Positions 1 to 8,341 are shown, counted from the first letter of the stretch. The stretch is 37,760 bases of DNA from an uncultured Lachnospiraceae bacterium (GCA_900550235.1 URRQ01000024.1:1-37760), one strand, 5' to 3'. A program made the numbers and translations. Notes: generated from the sequence alone by a model not told the origin.

Positions 1-90
1 TGGTGCTTTAGGAGAAGTCATTTATATTTAAATTACATTTTGCGGAAACTCAAGAGGAATGCCATATTTACAAGGAGTAATAAAGGTGTT

Positions 91-108
91 AGAATACTAT
101 AGTATTCT
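91..108. promoter_or_regulatory. 18-bp perfect palindrome upstream of the LCP gene
   Basis: AGAATACTATAGTATTCT is a perfect 9+9 palindrome 59 bases before the LCP start codon. Part of its right arm (ATTCTGC, 104-110) can instead pair with GCAGAAT at about 128-134 to form a leader hairpin. It could be an operator or an RNA switch; I cannot tell which. I found no convincing -35/-10 pair in the 166 bases before the gene, so the operon promoter may lie further upstream, outside the window. Confidence 0.4.
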
Positions 109-166
109 GCTTTACTATGCATAAAAGGCAGAATGACACGACAAATTAGATAAAAGAGGTGTATAG

Positions 167-1663
167 ATGGGAACAAATGAGAAAAAAGGAAGTTCAAGTA
201 GCTCAAGACACCATAGACATCGTAAGCATCGATCAGACATGAAGAAGTGGAGCGTATCAGGAAAGATATTTGCAGTAATTGAATTAGCAATATCAGCCAT
301 TTTTTACGGATTTTTGTGGAATACAGGGATTGTTCCGGGAAAATATCTTATATTGATCGGTGTTTTTTTACTTGTAGGATTTGGTATTTGTTTTGGTTTG
401 CCTTTTACGAACAAGAAAAGTTGTGTAGTAATCGGAATTGTGTTGAGCGTTGGTTTTAGTTTGATATTTGGAATGGGAGCATATTATACGACGCAGATGA
501 GTTCAGCAATGGAGCAAGTAGGCGGAGCAACATATAAGACGGATAATATGGTTGTTGTTGTGAAGAAAGAGGATAATTCAGAGAATCTTTTGGAGGCAAA
601 AGATTATAAATTTGGATATCAGACAACAGTAGATCAAAATAATACAAATCTAATGCTTGATAAGGTAAATACAACATTAGGAAATTCACCGTCTATGACA
701 AAGTATGAGACGATTGAAGAGTTAGCGCAAGCATTGCTGGATGGAGAGATTCAAGCAGCAATTTATAATGAAGCCTTCAATGCGATGATTGGTGATACGA
801 TTGAAGGATATGAATCTAAGATTCGTATTTTGTATCAGTATGGAATCGATACAGAGCTGAAAACGGAGGAGAAAACCGTTCAGAAGCCATTTAATGTTTA
901 TATTAGTGGAATTGATGTCTATGGACCGATTTCGACAAACAGTCGAAGTGATGTGAACATTATTATGACAGTTAATCCAAAGACAAAACAGATCTTGTTA
1001 TCTACAACTCCGCGTGATTACTATGTGGAGATTCCGGGAATATCCGGTGGTCAAAAGGACAAGTTGACACATGCTGGTATATATGGTGTTGATAAATCCA
1101 TGGATACATTAGAGGCATTATACGGAATTGATATTAATTACTATGCGCGAGTAAACTTTAGTTCTTTGATCAAGATTATTGATGTGCTTGGTGGTGTGGA
1201 TGTGAATTCAGAATTTGCATTTAGTACCGGTAATTATTCATTTGAAAAAGGATTGAATCATTTGAATGGTGAACAGGCGCTTGCGTTTTCTAGAGAGCGT
1301 TATAGTTTCTCGGCAGGAGATAATCAGCGAGGAAAGAACCAAGAAGCTGTGATTACGGCGATCCTTCAGAAGGCGATGTCTCCGACAATTTTGACAAATG
1401 CAAATTCATTATTGGCAAGTGTTAGTGATAGTTTTGAAACGAATATGACGAAGGATGAGATATCCGAGTTGATTAAGATGCAGTTGAACGAAGGAAGCAC
1501 ATGGAATATCGTATCTGCAAATGCGGTGGGAACGGGTGACAAACAAGCTTGTTTCTCGTCAGGAAGACAGATATTATATGTGATGCAGCCGAATATGGTG
1601 TCAGTATCTGAGATCAGTACGAAGATGAACCAAGTGATAAATGGAGAAACGGTCGTAAGATAG
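167..1663 (+). CDS. LCP (LytR-CpsA-Psr) family cell-wall polymer ligase
   Basis: A membrane-anchored LCP protein, a family that transfers polyprenyl-linked capsule or teichoic-acid-like polymers onto peptidoglycan outside the cell. The N-terminus is very basic and Ser/His-rich (KKGSSSSSRHHRHRKHR), then three hydrophobic segments lie at about residues 30-110. An extracellular stretch of about 120 residues precedes the LCP domain, which starts near ISGIDVYGP. It has the family hallmarks: RSDVNIIMTVNP, TTPRDYYVEIPG, KLTHAGIYG, INYYARVNFSSL, DVLGGVDV and FSRERYSF...GDNQRGKNQ, with the Arg and Asp residues that bind the lipid pyrophosphate. Length (498) is normal for the three-TM class. The start at 167 follows AGAGGTG. 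It heads an operon with cpsB-cpsC-cpsD genes 16-25 bases apart, so capsule or exopolysaccharide is the likely polymer. Confidence 0.93.
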   Translation: MGTNEKKGSSSSSRHHRHRKHRSDMKKWSVSGKIFAVIELAISAIFYGFLWNTGIVPGKYLILIGVFLLVGFGICFGLPFTNKKSCVVIGIVLSVGFSLIFGMGAYYTTQMSSAMEQVGGATYKTDNMVVVVKKEDNSENLLEAKDYKFGYQTTVDQNNTNLMLDKVNTTLGNSPSMTKYETIEELAQALLDGEIQAAIYNEAFNAMIGDTIEGYESKIRILYQYGIDTELKTEEKTVQKPFNVYISGIDVYGPISTNSRSDVNIIMTVNPKTKQILLSTTPRDYYVEIPGISGGQKDKLTHAGIYGVDKSMDTLEALYGIDINYYARVNFSSLIKIIDVLGGVDVNSEFAFSTGNYSFEKGLNHLNGEQALAFSRERYSFSAGDNQRGKNQEAVITAILQKAMSPTILTNANSLLASVSDSFETNMTKDEISELIKMQLNEGSTWNIVSANAVGTGDKQACFSSGRQILYVMQPNMVSVSEISTKMNQVINGETVVR

Positions 1664-1678
1664 TCGAAGGAGAGTTCC

Positions 1679-2404
1679 ATGAATAATTTAGTAGATATGC
1701 ATTGTCACATTCTTCCGGAGATAGATGACGGTGCGAAGAATGAAGGAGAAGCCTATCAGATGCTTCGTATGGCGTATGATGAAGGGATTCGGGTTATTGT
1801 AGCTACACCGCATCATCATGAGCGGAGAGGAATGTGTACTCCTGGTCAGTATAGAAGAGCGCTTTCTAAAGTGCGGAAAATGGCGCAGGAAATCGATGAT
1901 AAATTTTATGTGATGCCGGGAATGGAGATTTATTTTAGCCAAGATGTTCTTACAAAATTAGAGCATCGAAAAGTGCAGACGATGGGAAAATCGGAGTATG
2001 TGTTAATAGAATTTTCGCCCAATGATGAATTCCGTTATATTCAGCAGGCGTTACAGCAAGTACAAATGAAAGGGTTTCATCCGATTATTGCGCATATTGA
2101 AAGGTACAGTTGTTTTCATGATTGTATTGATGAAGTGGAATATTTAATTGAGATGGGAATTTATGTACAGGTAAATGCCGGAAGTATTATTGGAAGTAGT
2201 GGAAGAACTACAAAGAAGTTTGTTAAGGAACTTTTGGAAAGACAACTTGTACATTTTGTGGGAACAGATGCGCATAGTTCGGGAAGTAGAAGTCCTATGA
2301 TGAAGAAATGTGCGGATTATGTGGAAAAGAAATATGGCGAAAACTATGCAAAAGAAATATTCAGGACGAATGGTCTGAAAGTATTGAAGAACAAAGTGAT
2401 TTAA
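1679..2404 (+). CDS. cpsB: CpsB/Wzb-type PHP-domain tyrosine-protein phosphatase
   Basis: Metal-dependent protein tyrosine phosphatase of the PHP family that dephosphorylates the CpsD kinase and so resets polysaccharide polymerisation. Metal-binding motifs are all visible: DMHCHILPEIDDGA at the N-terminus, ATPHHH near residue 43, PGMEIYF near 80, IAHIERY near 140 and GTDAHSS near 195. Length (241) is typical of CpsB/CapC/YwqE. The SD GAAGGAGAG precedes the start by a few bases and the gene begins 16 bases after the LCP stop. The neighbours (LCP before, CpsC and CpsD after) fix its role as the phosphatase of this bacterial tyrosine-kinase system. Confidence 0.93.
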   Translation: MNNLVDMHCHILPEIDDGAKNEGEAYQMLRMAYDEGIRVIVATPHHHERRGMCTPGQYRRALSKVRKMAQEIDDKFYVMPGMEIYFSQDVLTKLEHRKVQTMGKSEYVLIEFSPNDEFRYIQQALQQVQMKGFHPIIAHIERYSCFHDCIDEVEYLIEMGIYVQVNAGSIIGSSGRTTKKFVKELLERQLVHFVGTDAHSSGSRSPMMKKCADYVEKKYGENYAKEIFRTNGLKVLKNKVI

Positions 2405-2428
2405 TAGTGAAAGTTTGAGAGGGAAATC

Positions 2429-3193
2429 ATGGGAAAAAATAATAATTTCGAACAAGATGAAATTACGATTGATATTGGAGAGCTTTTATCAGTTCTTTGG
2501 AGTAAAGCACACATTATTATTTTAGCGGGAATTGTGTTTGCGCTTGCTGCGTTTGCAGGAACAAAGTTACTGATAACTCCTCAGTATGATTCGGTTACAA
2601 AAATTTTTGTTATTACAAAGCAAAATGAAAATACAGTAACATCCAGCGACTTACAGACAGGTACGCTTCTTACAAAAGACTATATTGAGATGGTGAAGAG
2701 TCGTCCGGTACTTGAAGAAGTAATTGCAGTTCTGAATTTGGATATGACGGTAGAACAATTAGCAAATTCTATTACAGTTGCAACACCGGCTGAAACACGT
2801 ATGATAAGTATTATCGTTCGCAATGAAGATCCGAAGCGTGCAAAAGAAATTGCAGACGCTGTTAGAGAGGCGGCGGGTATACAGATTAAGAATGTAATGG
2901 ATATCGATGCGGTAAATACAGTGGAAGAGGCGAATCTTCCAACTCAAAAAGCATCTCCAAACACAATGAAGAATACATTATTGGGGGCGATTCTTGGGGT
3001 AGTTATCGCGATAGGAATCACGGTGTTATTTTTCATTCTTGATGATACGATTAAGACACCGGATGATGTGGAACGTTACTTGGAATTAAATGTGCTTGCA
3101 TCACTTCCACTGAAAGAAGGAGCTAAGAAGAGTAAAAAAGCCAAAAGTGCGGCAAGAAAAGTAGCTTCTAAGGCAAAGAAAAAGAGACGATAG
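2429..3193 (+). CDS. cpsC: CpsC/Wzz-type chain-length regulator, activator of the CpsD kinase
   Basis: Polysaccharide co-polymerase of the Wzz family. Two membrane helices (about residues 28-48 and 180-203) flank an extracellular domain of about 130 residues. The proline-containing second helix region begins after NLPTQKASPNTMKNT, the usual Wzz boundary. In Gram-positives this protein recruits and activates the separate kinase CpsD, which follows 13 bases downstream. The cytoplasmic tail is short and extremely basic: nearly every residue after about 230 is Lys, Arg, Ala or Ser (KKSKKAKSAARKVASKAK...). That could bind the kinase, acidic lipids or undecaprenyl-linked substrate; this is inference. 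The start follows GAGAGGGAAATC. Confidence 0.9.
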   Translation: MGKNNNFEQDEITIDIGELLSVLWSKAHIIILAGIVFALAAFAGTKLLITPQYDSVTKIFVITKQNENTVTSSDLQTGTLLTKDYIEMVKSRPVLEEVIAVLNLDMTVEQLANSITVATPAETRMISIIVRNEDPKRAKEIADAVREAAGIQIKNVMDIDAVNTVEEANLPTQKASPNTMKNTLLGAILGVVIAIGITVLFFILDDTIKTPDDVERYLELNVLASLPLKEGAKKSKKAKSAARKVASKAKKKRR

Positions 3194-3205
3194 GAGGGAT
3201 TAAAA

Positions 3206-3883
3206 ATGGTAGAAATTAAATTAAATTTGAGTGATGACGATTATAGAAGCAATGAGGCATATAAATCCCTTCGTACGAATATTGAATTTTCAGGTGTGGA
3301 GAACAAAGTGATTGCTATCACAAGTTGTACTCCGAATGAAGGAAAGTCGACAGTATCGTTGATGTTGGCAAAGTCTCTTGCGGAAGCCGGAAAAAGTGTG
3401 TTGTTTGTGGATGCTGATTTGAGAAAGTCTGTATTGATCGGAAGACACAGAGTAATGCAGGATTTGAAAGGGTTGAGCCATTTCCTTTCTGGACAGGCGG
3501 AATTGAATGAAGTTTTGTGTAAGACGGAACAGGCAGGGCTTTATACAATTTTTGCTGGACCGGTTCCTCCGAACCCGGCAGAACTTTTAGGAAGTAAGCG
3601 TTTTGCTTCGTTTATTATGAGCGTTCGAAAAGTATATGATTATGTTATTATTGATACACCACCGTTAGGGAGTGTAATTGATAGTGCTATTGTATCAAAA
3701 AATTGTGACGCTGCAATTCTTGTGATTTCTGCGGGCATGATTAGTTATAAGTTTGCAAGAACTGTAAAAGAACAGCTTGATAAGGCCGGCTGTAAAATTT
3801 TGGGCGTTGTGTTAAATAAGGTTGATATGAAGTCAAATAAGTATTACGGAAAATACTATGGTCATTATGGAGAAAATCAGTAA
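3206..3883 (+). CDS. cpsD: CpsD/CapB-type cytoplasmic bacterial tyrosine kinase
   Basis: BY-kinase catalytic subunit. The N-terminal EAYKSLRTNIEF motif is the kinase oligomerisation signature. Walker A is TPNEGKSTV at residues 42-50, Walker A' is VLFVDADLRKS near 65-75, and Walker B is VIIDTPPLG near 150. The C-terminus carries the autophosphorylated tyrosine cluster YYGKYYGHYGENQ, the substrate of the CpsB phosphatase. With CpsC it controls chain length and export of surface polysaccharide. Start has SD AGGAGG at 3192-3197. Length (225) is normal for a kinase separate from its membrane activator. Confidence 0.95.
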   Translation: MVEIKLNLSDDDYRSNEAYKSLRTNIEFSGVENKVIAITSCTPNEGKSTVSLMLAKSLAEAGKSVLFVDADLRKSVLIGRHRVMQDLKGLSHFLSGQAELNEVLCKTEQAGLYTIFAGPVPPNPAELLGSKRFASFIMSVRKVYDYVIIDTPPLGSVIDSAIVSKNCDAAILVISAGMISYKFARTVKEQLDKAGCKILGVVLNKVDMKSNKYYGKYYGHYGENQ

Positions 3884-3901
3884 AATACAAGGAGAAAGAG
3901 G

Positions 3902-4600
3902 ATGGAAGGGAAAGTAGTGACAGGCATGCTTGCGGTAGCAGGTGTGGTGTTACTTGGTATATCGGTATTTGCGTTAGGTAGACAGGATAGAGAGGCTCCT
4001 GTTATTACGTTTGGCGAAAACGAACTGACGTATCAGGCAGAGGATAGTTTTGATAGTTTGCTGGAAGATGTAAAAGCGAAAGATAATAAGGACAAAAATA
4101 TTAGTGAGAAAGTGTTTGTTGATAGGGTAATTGAAACTACAGATGGACAGCATGCAGTTGTAATCTATGGAGTAATGGATTCTAGTAACAATGTGGCTAC
4201 TGCAAAGCGTACAGTAAAATATAAGATTGATTCTCAAAAAGAACAAGAAAAATCTGAAACTAAAGATAAAGAAAGCAAAGAGGATGCTGCAGAAGAAACG
4301 ATAGATCAGAATAAACAACAAGATTCTGATAAAGGTGAACTTGTTCCGAACGGGAAGTCTCCGGCAATTCGTTTAACAGCCAATGAAGCAACAATAAAAA
4401 AAGGCGATTCTTTTGATGCCTTATCTTATGTGGAAAACATCGTGGATGATTCGGATAGTAGAGAAGAGTTGTATAAGCATATTCATATTGATGGAAAATA
4501 CAGTAGTAAAAAAGTCGGAACGTATACTATGAAATATTATGCAACAGATCGCCATGGAAATGTATCTAATATTGAGACATTCACTTTAACGGTGAAATAA
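3902..4600 (+). CDS. Membrane-anchored surface protein with two Ig-like (DUF5011-like) domains
   Basis: Not assigned to a named gene. An N-terminal hydrophobic segment (about residues 8-25) is a signal anchor. Two domains of about 75 residues follow, each of the bacterial Ig-like type that begins with P-I or I-R, has a Gly-Asp-Ser-Phe-Asp style strand and ends ...DSSNNVATAKRTVKYKI or ...DRHGNVSNIETFTLTVK. They are separated by a highly charged linker rich in Lys, Glu and Asp (about 115-150). It is the last gene of the cps control operon, 18 bases after cpsD, so it probably acts outside the cell in polysaccharide attachment or surface adhesion; that is inference from position. The hairpin at 4647-4687 follows it. 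Confidence 0.75.
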   Translation: MEGKVVTGMLAVAGVVLLGISVFALGRQDREAPVITFGENELTYQAEDSFDSLLEDVKAKDNKDKNISEKVFVDRVIETTDGQHAVVIYGVMDSSNNVATAKRTVKYKIDSQKEQEKSETKDKESKEDAAEETIDQNKQQDSDKGELVPNGKSPAIRLTANEATIKKGDSFDALSYVENIVDDSDSREELYKHIHIDGKYSSKKVGTYTMKYYATDRHGNVSNIETFTLTVK

Positions 4601-4646
4601 CGTTTGGTGATACATACGTTTTTTAAAATGAATTTTTGTTCTATGT

Positions 4647-4687
4647 CAATAATGGAGCGAGATTTTATAAATACCGCTCCATTATTG
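4647..4687 (+). terminator. Inverted repeat after the cps control operon
   Basis: CAATAATGGAGCG (4647-4659) pairs perfectly with CGCTCCATTATTG (4675-4687) across a 15-base loop. It lies 46 bases after the last cps-operon stop codon. There is no T-run after it, so it may be a weak terminator or an mRNA 3'-end stabiliser. Confidence 0.5.
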
Positions 4688-4852
4688 TGTTGTGGGCTGA
4701 GCATGATACTAATTTTGTTAGTGTAAGTTTAGTCATGTAAACGCTCAAAAGGTAAGCGTAAAGCCAACGCTATAAATCAATTTGAAAAAAGAAAATATAT
4801 CCTGCGCTTTTCATAACGCGAAGAGAAAGATTCATAAGAGAATAAAATGAAA

Positions 4853-4893
4853 TCCCTCGACTTCCAGATTATTACCATCTGGAAGTCGGGGGA
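4853..4893. terminator. Strong hairpin terminator, probably bidirectional
   Basis: TCCCTCGACTTCCAGAT (4853-4869) pairs over 17 bp (one G-U) with 4877-4893. The plus strand continues with ATTATTTTGTC and the minus strand with ATTTCATTTTATT, so it can end both the cps operon and the PTS permease gene, whose stop codon is 18 bases away. Confidence 0.75.
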
Positions 4894-4910
4894 TTATTTT
4901 GTCTGAAGGA

Positions 4911-5951
4911 TTATTCGAATTGTATGTTTCCGATCACTTCTTTTGTTTCTGCCTTTTCTTTGGACATTAATTTCTTGAATACAACGCTTCCTACAAGTCC
5001 TGCGATACAGCCGCCAGCTACTGCAAATACAAGTGCGCCGATTACGTTAAGTGGTGAGTTGAATGCAAATGGTGCGAGAAGTCCTGGGATTGGAGATGCT
5101 GTACCAGGTGCATTGTTGATGATTCCGAATGCAGCGGCTGCGATTCCGGCAAGTCCGCCTCCGAAGAAGTTCGATCCGTAGATCGGAATCGGATGTTTTG
5201 TAATAATATTTGCCTGTGTTAATGGTTCAAGCATAACTGCGATTACGTTACTTCTGTCGCCGAATCCCATGCGGTGGAAGATGATACCGTTTGTGAAAGA
5301 TCCGCCTACACATGCGATTGCTGCGATTCCCATTGCGAGTCCGTTGAGTCCAAGCATTGCTGTAAGAGCCATAGAGCTAAGTGGTGAAGTACAGATCATT
5401 TTCATGATACCACCGAGTAAGAATCCCATAACGATTGGAGACTGATCTGCTGCTGCAGAAATAGTTCCGCCGATTTTTACAAGTGTTGCATTAACTGCTG
5501 GGTCTACTAAGATTGTGATGATTCTTGCAAGTGGGGCGATCATAAGAGCGCCTGCAATGATGTTTAAGCCTTCTGGAAGTTTTCTTTCTAATACAGGAGC
5601 GATAAGACCAACGGCATATCCTGCGATGAATCCAGGAAGAATCCCGTATCCTCCAACTGCAACACCGGCTACTACTGCAAGTACTGGATTTGCTCCCATG
5701 GCGAGTGGTACAGAGATTGCTGCAGCAACACCGCCAAGGCTTCCGCTTGTAGAACCGAGTGTCTGGAAGAATTCAAGGTTGAATAAATCTCCTGTGATGT
5801 ATTTGTGTACGGCTTCGATCAAGAATGATGCGATCGCTGCGTTTGCCATACCGGACATTGCCTCAGAACCTTTTGGCGCTTTCATACTGAAAAGTGAAAA
5901 TCCGGCGAGTGTCAGTAACAATAATCCTACTCCTGAAATAATTGTGAACAT
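4911..5951 (-). CDS. Orphan PTS IIC permease (PTS_EIIC_2 family)
   Basis: A polytopic membrane protein of about ten hydrophobic segments, very rich in Gly, Ala and Ile, with the PTS_EIIC_2 style blocks GGVAAAISVPLAMGANPVL, GGYGILPGFIAGY, KMICTSPLSSMAL, GLAMGIAAIACVGGSF and HPIPIYGSNFFGGG. The family moves an unidentified substrate. There is no IIA or IIB gene in the window, so phosphorylation either uses partners elsewhere or does not occur. Start at 5951 follows AAGGAG with 8-base spacing. It lies 173 bases downstream of a GlnL-like response regulator on the same strand, with repeats at 6056-6091 between them, so control by that two-component system is likely. The 4853-4893 hairpin closes the gene. 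Confidence 0.85.
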   Translation of the reverse strand: MFTIISGVGLLLLTLAGFSLFSMKAPKGSEAMSGMANAAIASFLIEAVHKYITGDLFNLEFFQTLGSTSGSLGGVAAAISVPLAMGANPVLAVVAGVAVGGYGILPGFIAGYAVGLIAPVLERKLPEGLNIIAGALMIAPLARIITILVDPAVNATLVKIGGTISAAADQSPIVMGFLLGGIMKMICTSPLSSMALTAMLGLNGLAMGIAAIACVGGSFTNGIIFHRMGFGDRSNVIAVMLEPLTQANIITKHPIPIYGSNFFGGGLAGIAAAAFGIINNAPGTASPIPGLLAPFAFNSPLNVIGALVFAVAGGCIAGLVGSVVFKKLMSKEKAETKEVIGNIQFE

Positions 5952-6055
5952 AAAATAATCTCCTTATCCTTTATGAATGCCTGTTTCGCTCCGAATCGGG
6001 TGCGATTGAGAGTTGTTACAGGTGATTTACTTGATAAGGAGACTATAAATATAAA

Positions 6056-6091
6056 GTTTCAAAAAGTTTCAAACCGTGTCATTTTTGAAAC
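6056..6091 (-). promoter_or_regulatory. GTTTCAAA/TTTGAAAC repeat cluster upstream of the PTS permease
   Basis: Read on the plus strand: GTTTCAAAAA (6056-6065), GTTTCAAAC (6066-6074) and the inverted copy TTTTTGAAAC (6082-6091). The first two are direct repeats one helical turn apart and the third faces them. On the minus strand they lie just before an AT-rich -10-like stretch (TATATTTATAG) ahead of the permease start. This is a typical layout for an activator site of the adjacent response regulator. Confidence 0.6.
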
Positions 6092-6124
6092 AATGTTTTT
6101 TTATTTTTGTTAAAAGTGCACAAA

Positions 6125-6976
6125 TTACTTGTAGCAGTAGGAAACAAGGGCGTTGAGGAAGTTTCGGATCTTGACATTTCCACCCTTGTCGATTTTGCCT
6201 CGGATATAATCCATCTCTCTCCTTACCTGTTCAAAGTTGAAAAGGGTGTTGGAGTATTCGATAAAGGTATCGTTGGAGTAGTCTTCAATTCCGAGATTGG
6301 CAAGGTTCACCATGGCGGTGTTGGCGGTTCTTCGGATACGCTGTTCCATGGATTTGGGGTTGTCGCTGAAATGGCTGCAAAGTTCGGTAAGCGTAGCGTC
6401 TGCAACAGTATCACGGTGAGTGATCATATAGTCGACAATATTAATAATATCTTTGCTTCCGATTTCTCCGATGACTCCCAGCTTTTGCAGGATATCTTGT
6501 GTTTTCTCAATATGAAAATTCTTGGCATCTTCATTTTGTCCGTTTTGTGGATTGAGTTGTTCCATTTGATTGAGGAACAGGTTTTGCATTTCTCCAATCG
6601 CACGTTGCATGGAGAGTTTTTGAGAAACGTTGCGGATTACGTTTTCTACTTCGATACTGTTGATCGGTTTTTGGATGAAAAACTCAATGCCGCTTTCATA
6701 AGCGGAGGAGATCATGTCTTTAGCGGCCACTTGGGAGAGCATGATAAATGCGATATTTGGATAAAGGGGCGCCGCTTTTTTTACAAAACTGATTCCGTCC
6801 ATGATTGGCATAAGAAGGTCTACAATAACGATGTCGGGCTGAATGTATTTTAAGTCTTCTAACGCATCAGCAGGATTGAGACTTGTGCCACAGATTTCGC
6901 CAAGGTTACGGTTTTTGATGATTAATTTTAAGATGTTTAAAATGTTTTGGTCATCATCGATCAAATAGAATTTCAT
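6125..6976 (-). CDS. Response regulator, REC plus YcbB/GlnL-type output domain
   Basis: REC domain at residues 1-120 with the acidic pocket LIDDDQ, phosphoacceptor Asp53 in VIVDLLMP and conserved Lys103 in FIQKP. A short coiled linker follows (about 120-150), then a C-terminal domain resembling YcbB, the DNA-binding domain of B. subtilis GlnL: GVIGEIGSKDIINIVDYM, then RIRRTANTAMVNLANLGIEDY. Its start codon overlaps the kinase stop by one base (TAATG), so the pair is translationally coupled. In Bacillus the GlnK/GlnL pair controls glutaminase and glutamine transport. Here the only nearby target is the PTS permease, so the signal may differ. Confidence 0.88.
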   Translation of the reverse strand: MKFYLIDDDQNILNILKLIIKNRNLGEICGTSLNPADALEDLKYIQPDIVIVDLLMPIMDGISFVKKAAPLYPNIAFIMLSQVAAKDMISSAYESGIEFFIQKPINSIEVENVIRNVSQKLSMQRAIGEMQNLFLNQMEQLNPQNGQNEDAKNFHIEKTQDILQKLGVIGEIGSKDIINIVDYMITHRDTVADATLTELCSHFSDNPKSMEQRIRRTANTAMVNLANLGIEDYSNDTFIEYSNTLFNFEQVRREMDYIRGKIDKGGNVKIRNFLNALVSYCYK

Positions 6977-8268
6977 TAGGATACCTCCAGTTCTGTTTTT
7001 GGAATACGGATGTAGAATGCAGTATTTCCAGGGGCGGATTCTGCGTAGATTCTTCCGTGAAATTGATTTTCAATGATATCTTTTACAAGGTTCAATCCGA
7101 GCCCGCGGTTTACTTCTCCGGTATTGAAATTAATCTTCGTAGAGAAACCGGGCATAAAAATGAGAGGTAGGTTCTCTGCAGGAATTCCAGGTCCGTTGTC
7201 TTGAATGATAAAGGTATAATCTTCTCCGTCTTCTTTTTGTGTAAAAGTAAGAGTGACATTTTCTTCCTCGCTCGCCTCTAAGGCATTCGTGAAGAGATTG
7301 CGGAAGATGGAGAGAAGAAAGTAATGCTTGTCGGTAAAAATGTCGTTGCTGAATTCTTTTTCGAAGGTGAGTTCTTTTCCTTTCTCGTGAGCGGCAGCGG
7401 TTAACGTATCTTCCAATAGTACCAAAATGTCAGTTAAGGTCATGCCGCCGTCTTGGAGATTCAAGTCCAATGCCTCAGAGATCCCTCGGAGAATCAGCAA
7501 GTATTCTTTCTTGATCTCGTGGATATCTTTTGCAACGGTAAGGGCGTCTTGGGATAAGACCGGATCAATTTCAGCTTCTTGTATTGCAGAGAAGAGCTTG
7601 TAGGAGCGCGCCATCGTTTCTTCGATCAGAGCTGTATTTTTTTTCATCCAAATGACTTCTCCGTTTAATTTGGAGATGAGGAGAATGAGTCGTTGATAAC
7701 GGTTGGCGTGCTCTTGGTTCAGCAGTGTGAATTTGTAATGACCAAGTCCTCGAATGACTGCCCATAGGATCAGTGTTCGCACAAAAGCAACAAGCATGAT
7801 GTTTACCTGCATCTGTAAAGCAAAGGCATCGATCTTAAGACGAAGGAAAAGCTCAACTAAATTGGCGCCGTAGTCCATGATAAGAAGAACGATCGGCCAG
7901 CATTTTCCTTGTAGCTTGTAGTCATGTCGTTTGAAGTAGAGATAGGATCCCATCCCGTATGTTAGATAAAAAAATACTTCAGGAAAATGATTGCATGCAT
8001 TTTCTATATGGAATCCGGATTGAATCCCATAGATCAAGATACGGGATAAAAACACACCGGCTCCGGATAGTAAGGTGATCGGTATGAGCGGTATTTCTCC
8101 AAACAGATATACAAAGATGGGAAACATCAAGATACCGATGGATACAAGAAAGTTATTGGTAAAAACGTCCAGGTTTACTTGGGCGGCGAGTACGATCAAA
8201 AGACTGAGTACGCCTACCTGCTTCATGGACAGCTTGTGCTGCAATAGCTCTTTTGAAGTGTCATTCAT
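6976..8268 (-). CDS. Sensor histidine kinase, GlnK-like
   Basis: Membrane sensor kinase of 430 residues. Five or six hydrophobic segments fill residues 18-175. The phosphoacceptor is probably His250 in DIHEIKKEY. The HATPase_c domain has N-box FRNLFTNALEA, G1 DNGPGIP and G2 GLGLNLVKDI, all intact. I chose the start at 8268 because GGAAGGAG lies 9 bases upstream; an in-frame ATG at 8319 lacks a ribosome site and falls inside the terminator hairpin at 8301-8325. No extracellular sensor domain is visible, so the ligand is probably sensed within the membrane or at the short cytoplasmic linker. No promoter fits between that terminator and this gene, so it probably depends on read-through from the small upstream gene. 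Confidence 0.88.
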   Translation of the reverse strand: MNDTSKELLQHKLSMKQVGVLSLLIVLAAQVNLDVFTNNFLVSIGILMFPIFVYLFGEIPLIPITLLSGAGVFLSRILIYGIQSGFHIENACNHFPEVFFYLTYGMGSYLYFKRHDYKLQGKCWPIVLLIMDYGANLVELFLRLKIDAFALQMQVNIMLVAFVRTLILWAVIRGLGHYKFTLLNQEHANRYQRLILLISKLNGEVIWMKKNTALIEETMARSYKLFSAIQEAEIDPVLSQDALTVAKDIHEIKKEYLLILRGISEALDLNLQDGGMTLTDILVLLEDTLTAAAHEKGKELTFEKEFSNDIFTDKHYFLLSIFRNLFTNALEASEEENVTLTFTQKEDGEDYTFIIQDNGPGIPAENLPLIFMPGFSTKINFNTGEVNRGLGLNLVKDIIENQFHGRIYAESAPGNTAFYIRIPKTELEVS

Positions 8269-8296
8269 AGAAATAGTCTCCTTCCATTTGAATATG

Positions 8297-8325
8297 AAAA
8301 AGAGATGTGATACAATCACATCTCT
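8297..8325 (-). terminator. Intrinsic terminator between the small gene and the kinase
   Basis: On the minus strand AGAGATGTGAT (8325-8315), loop TGT, then ATCACATCTCT (8311-8301) followed by TTTT. A perfect 11-bp stem. It ends the 38-residue gene's transcript 29 bases before the kinase start, so the kinase is either expressed by read-through or attenuated here. Confidence 0.75.
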
Positions 8326-8341
8326 TCTTTATTAGTAGTTC

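Larger units (their letters stand above)
4601..4910. other. 310-base gap between convergent operons: hairpins only
   Basis: No credible gene. The gap holds a 13-bp inverted repeat at 4647-4687, three short mutually complementary elements (ACGCT at 4741 and 4767, AGCGT at 4755) that could form alternative hairpins, and a strong hairpin at 4853-4893. The two flanking operons converge here, so a stack of terminators is the simplest reading. Confidence 0.7.

Noticed and set aside
1..102. Open frames at the window edge that might be the end of an upstream gene
   Set aside because: Two frames are open here (one ends GALGEVIYI at 31, the other runs to 102). Neither is recognisable and the true frame cannot be chosen from so little sequence.
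5515..5958. 147-codon open frame on the plus strand
   Set aside because: It is the opposite strand of the PTS permease; its Ala/Pro-rich composition is the mirror of a Gly/Ala-rich membrane protein.
6107..6853. 248-codon open frame on the plus strand
   Set aside because: It lies wholly opposite the response regulator, which has intact REC and output motifs; this frame has no recognisable domain and no ribosome site.
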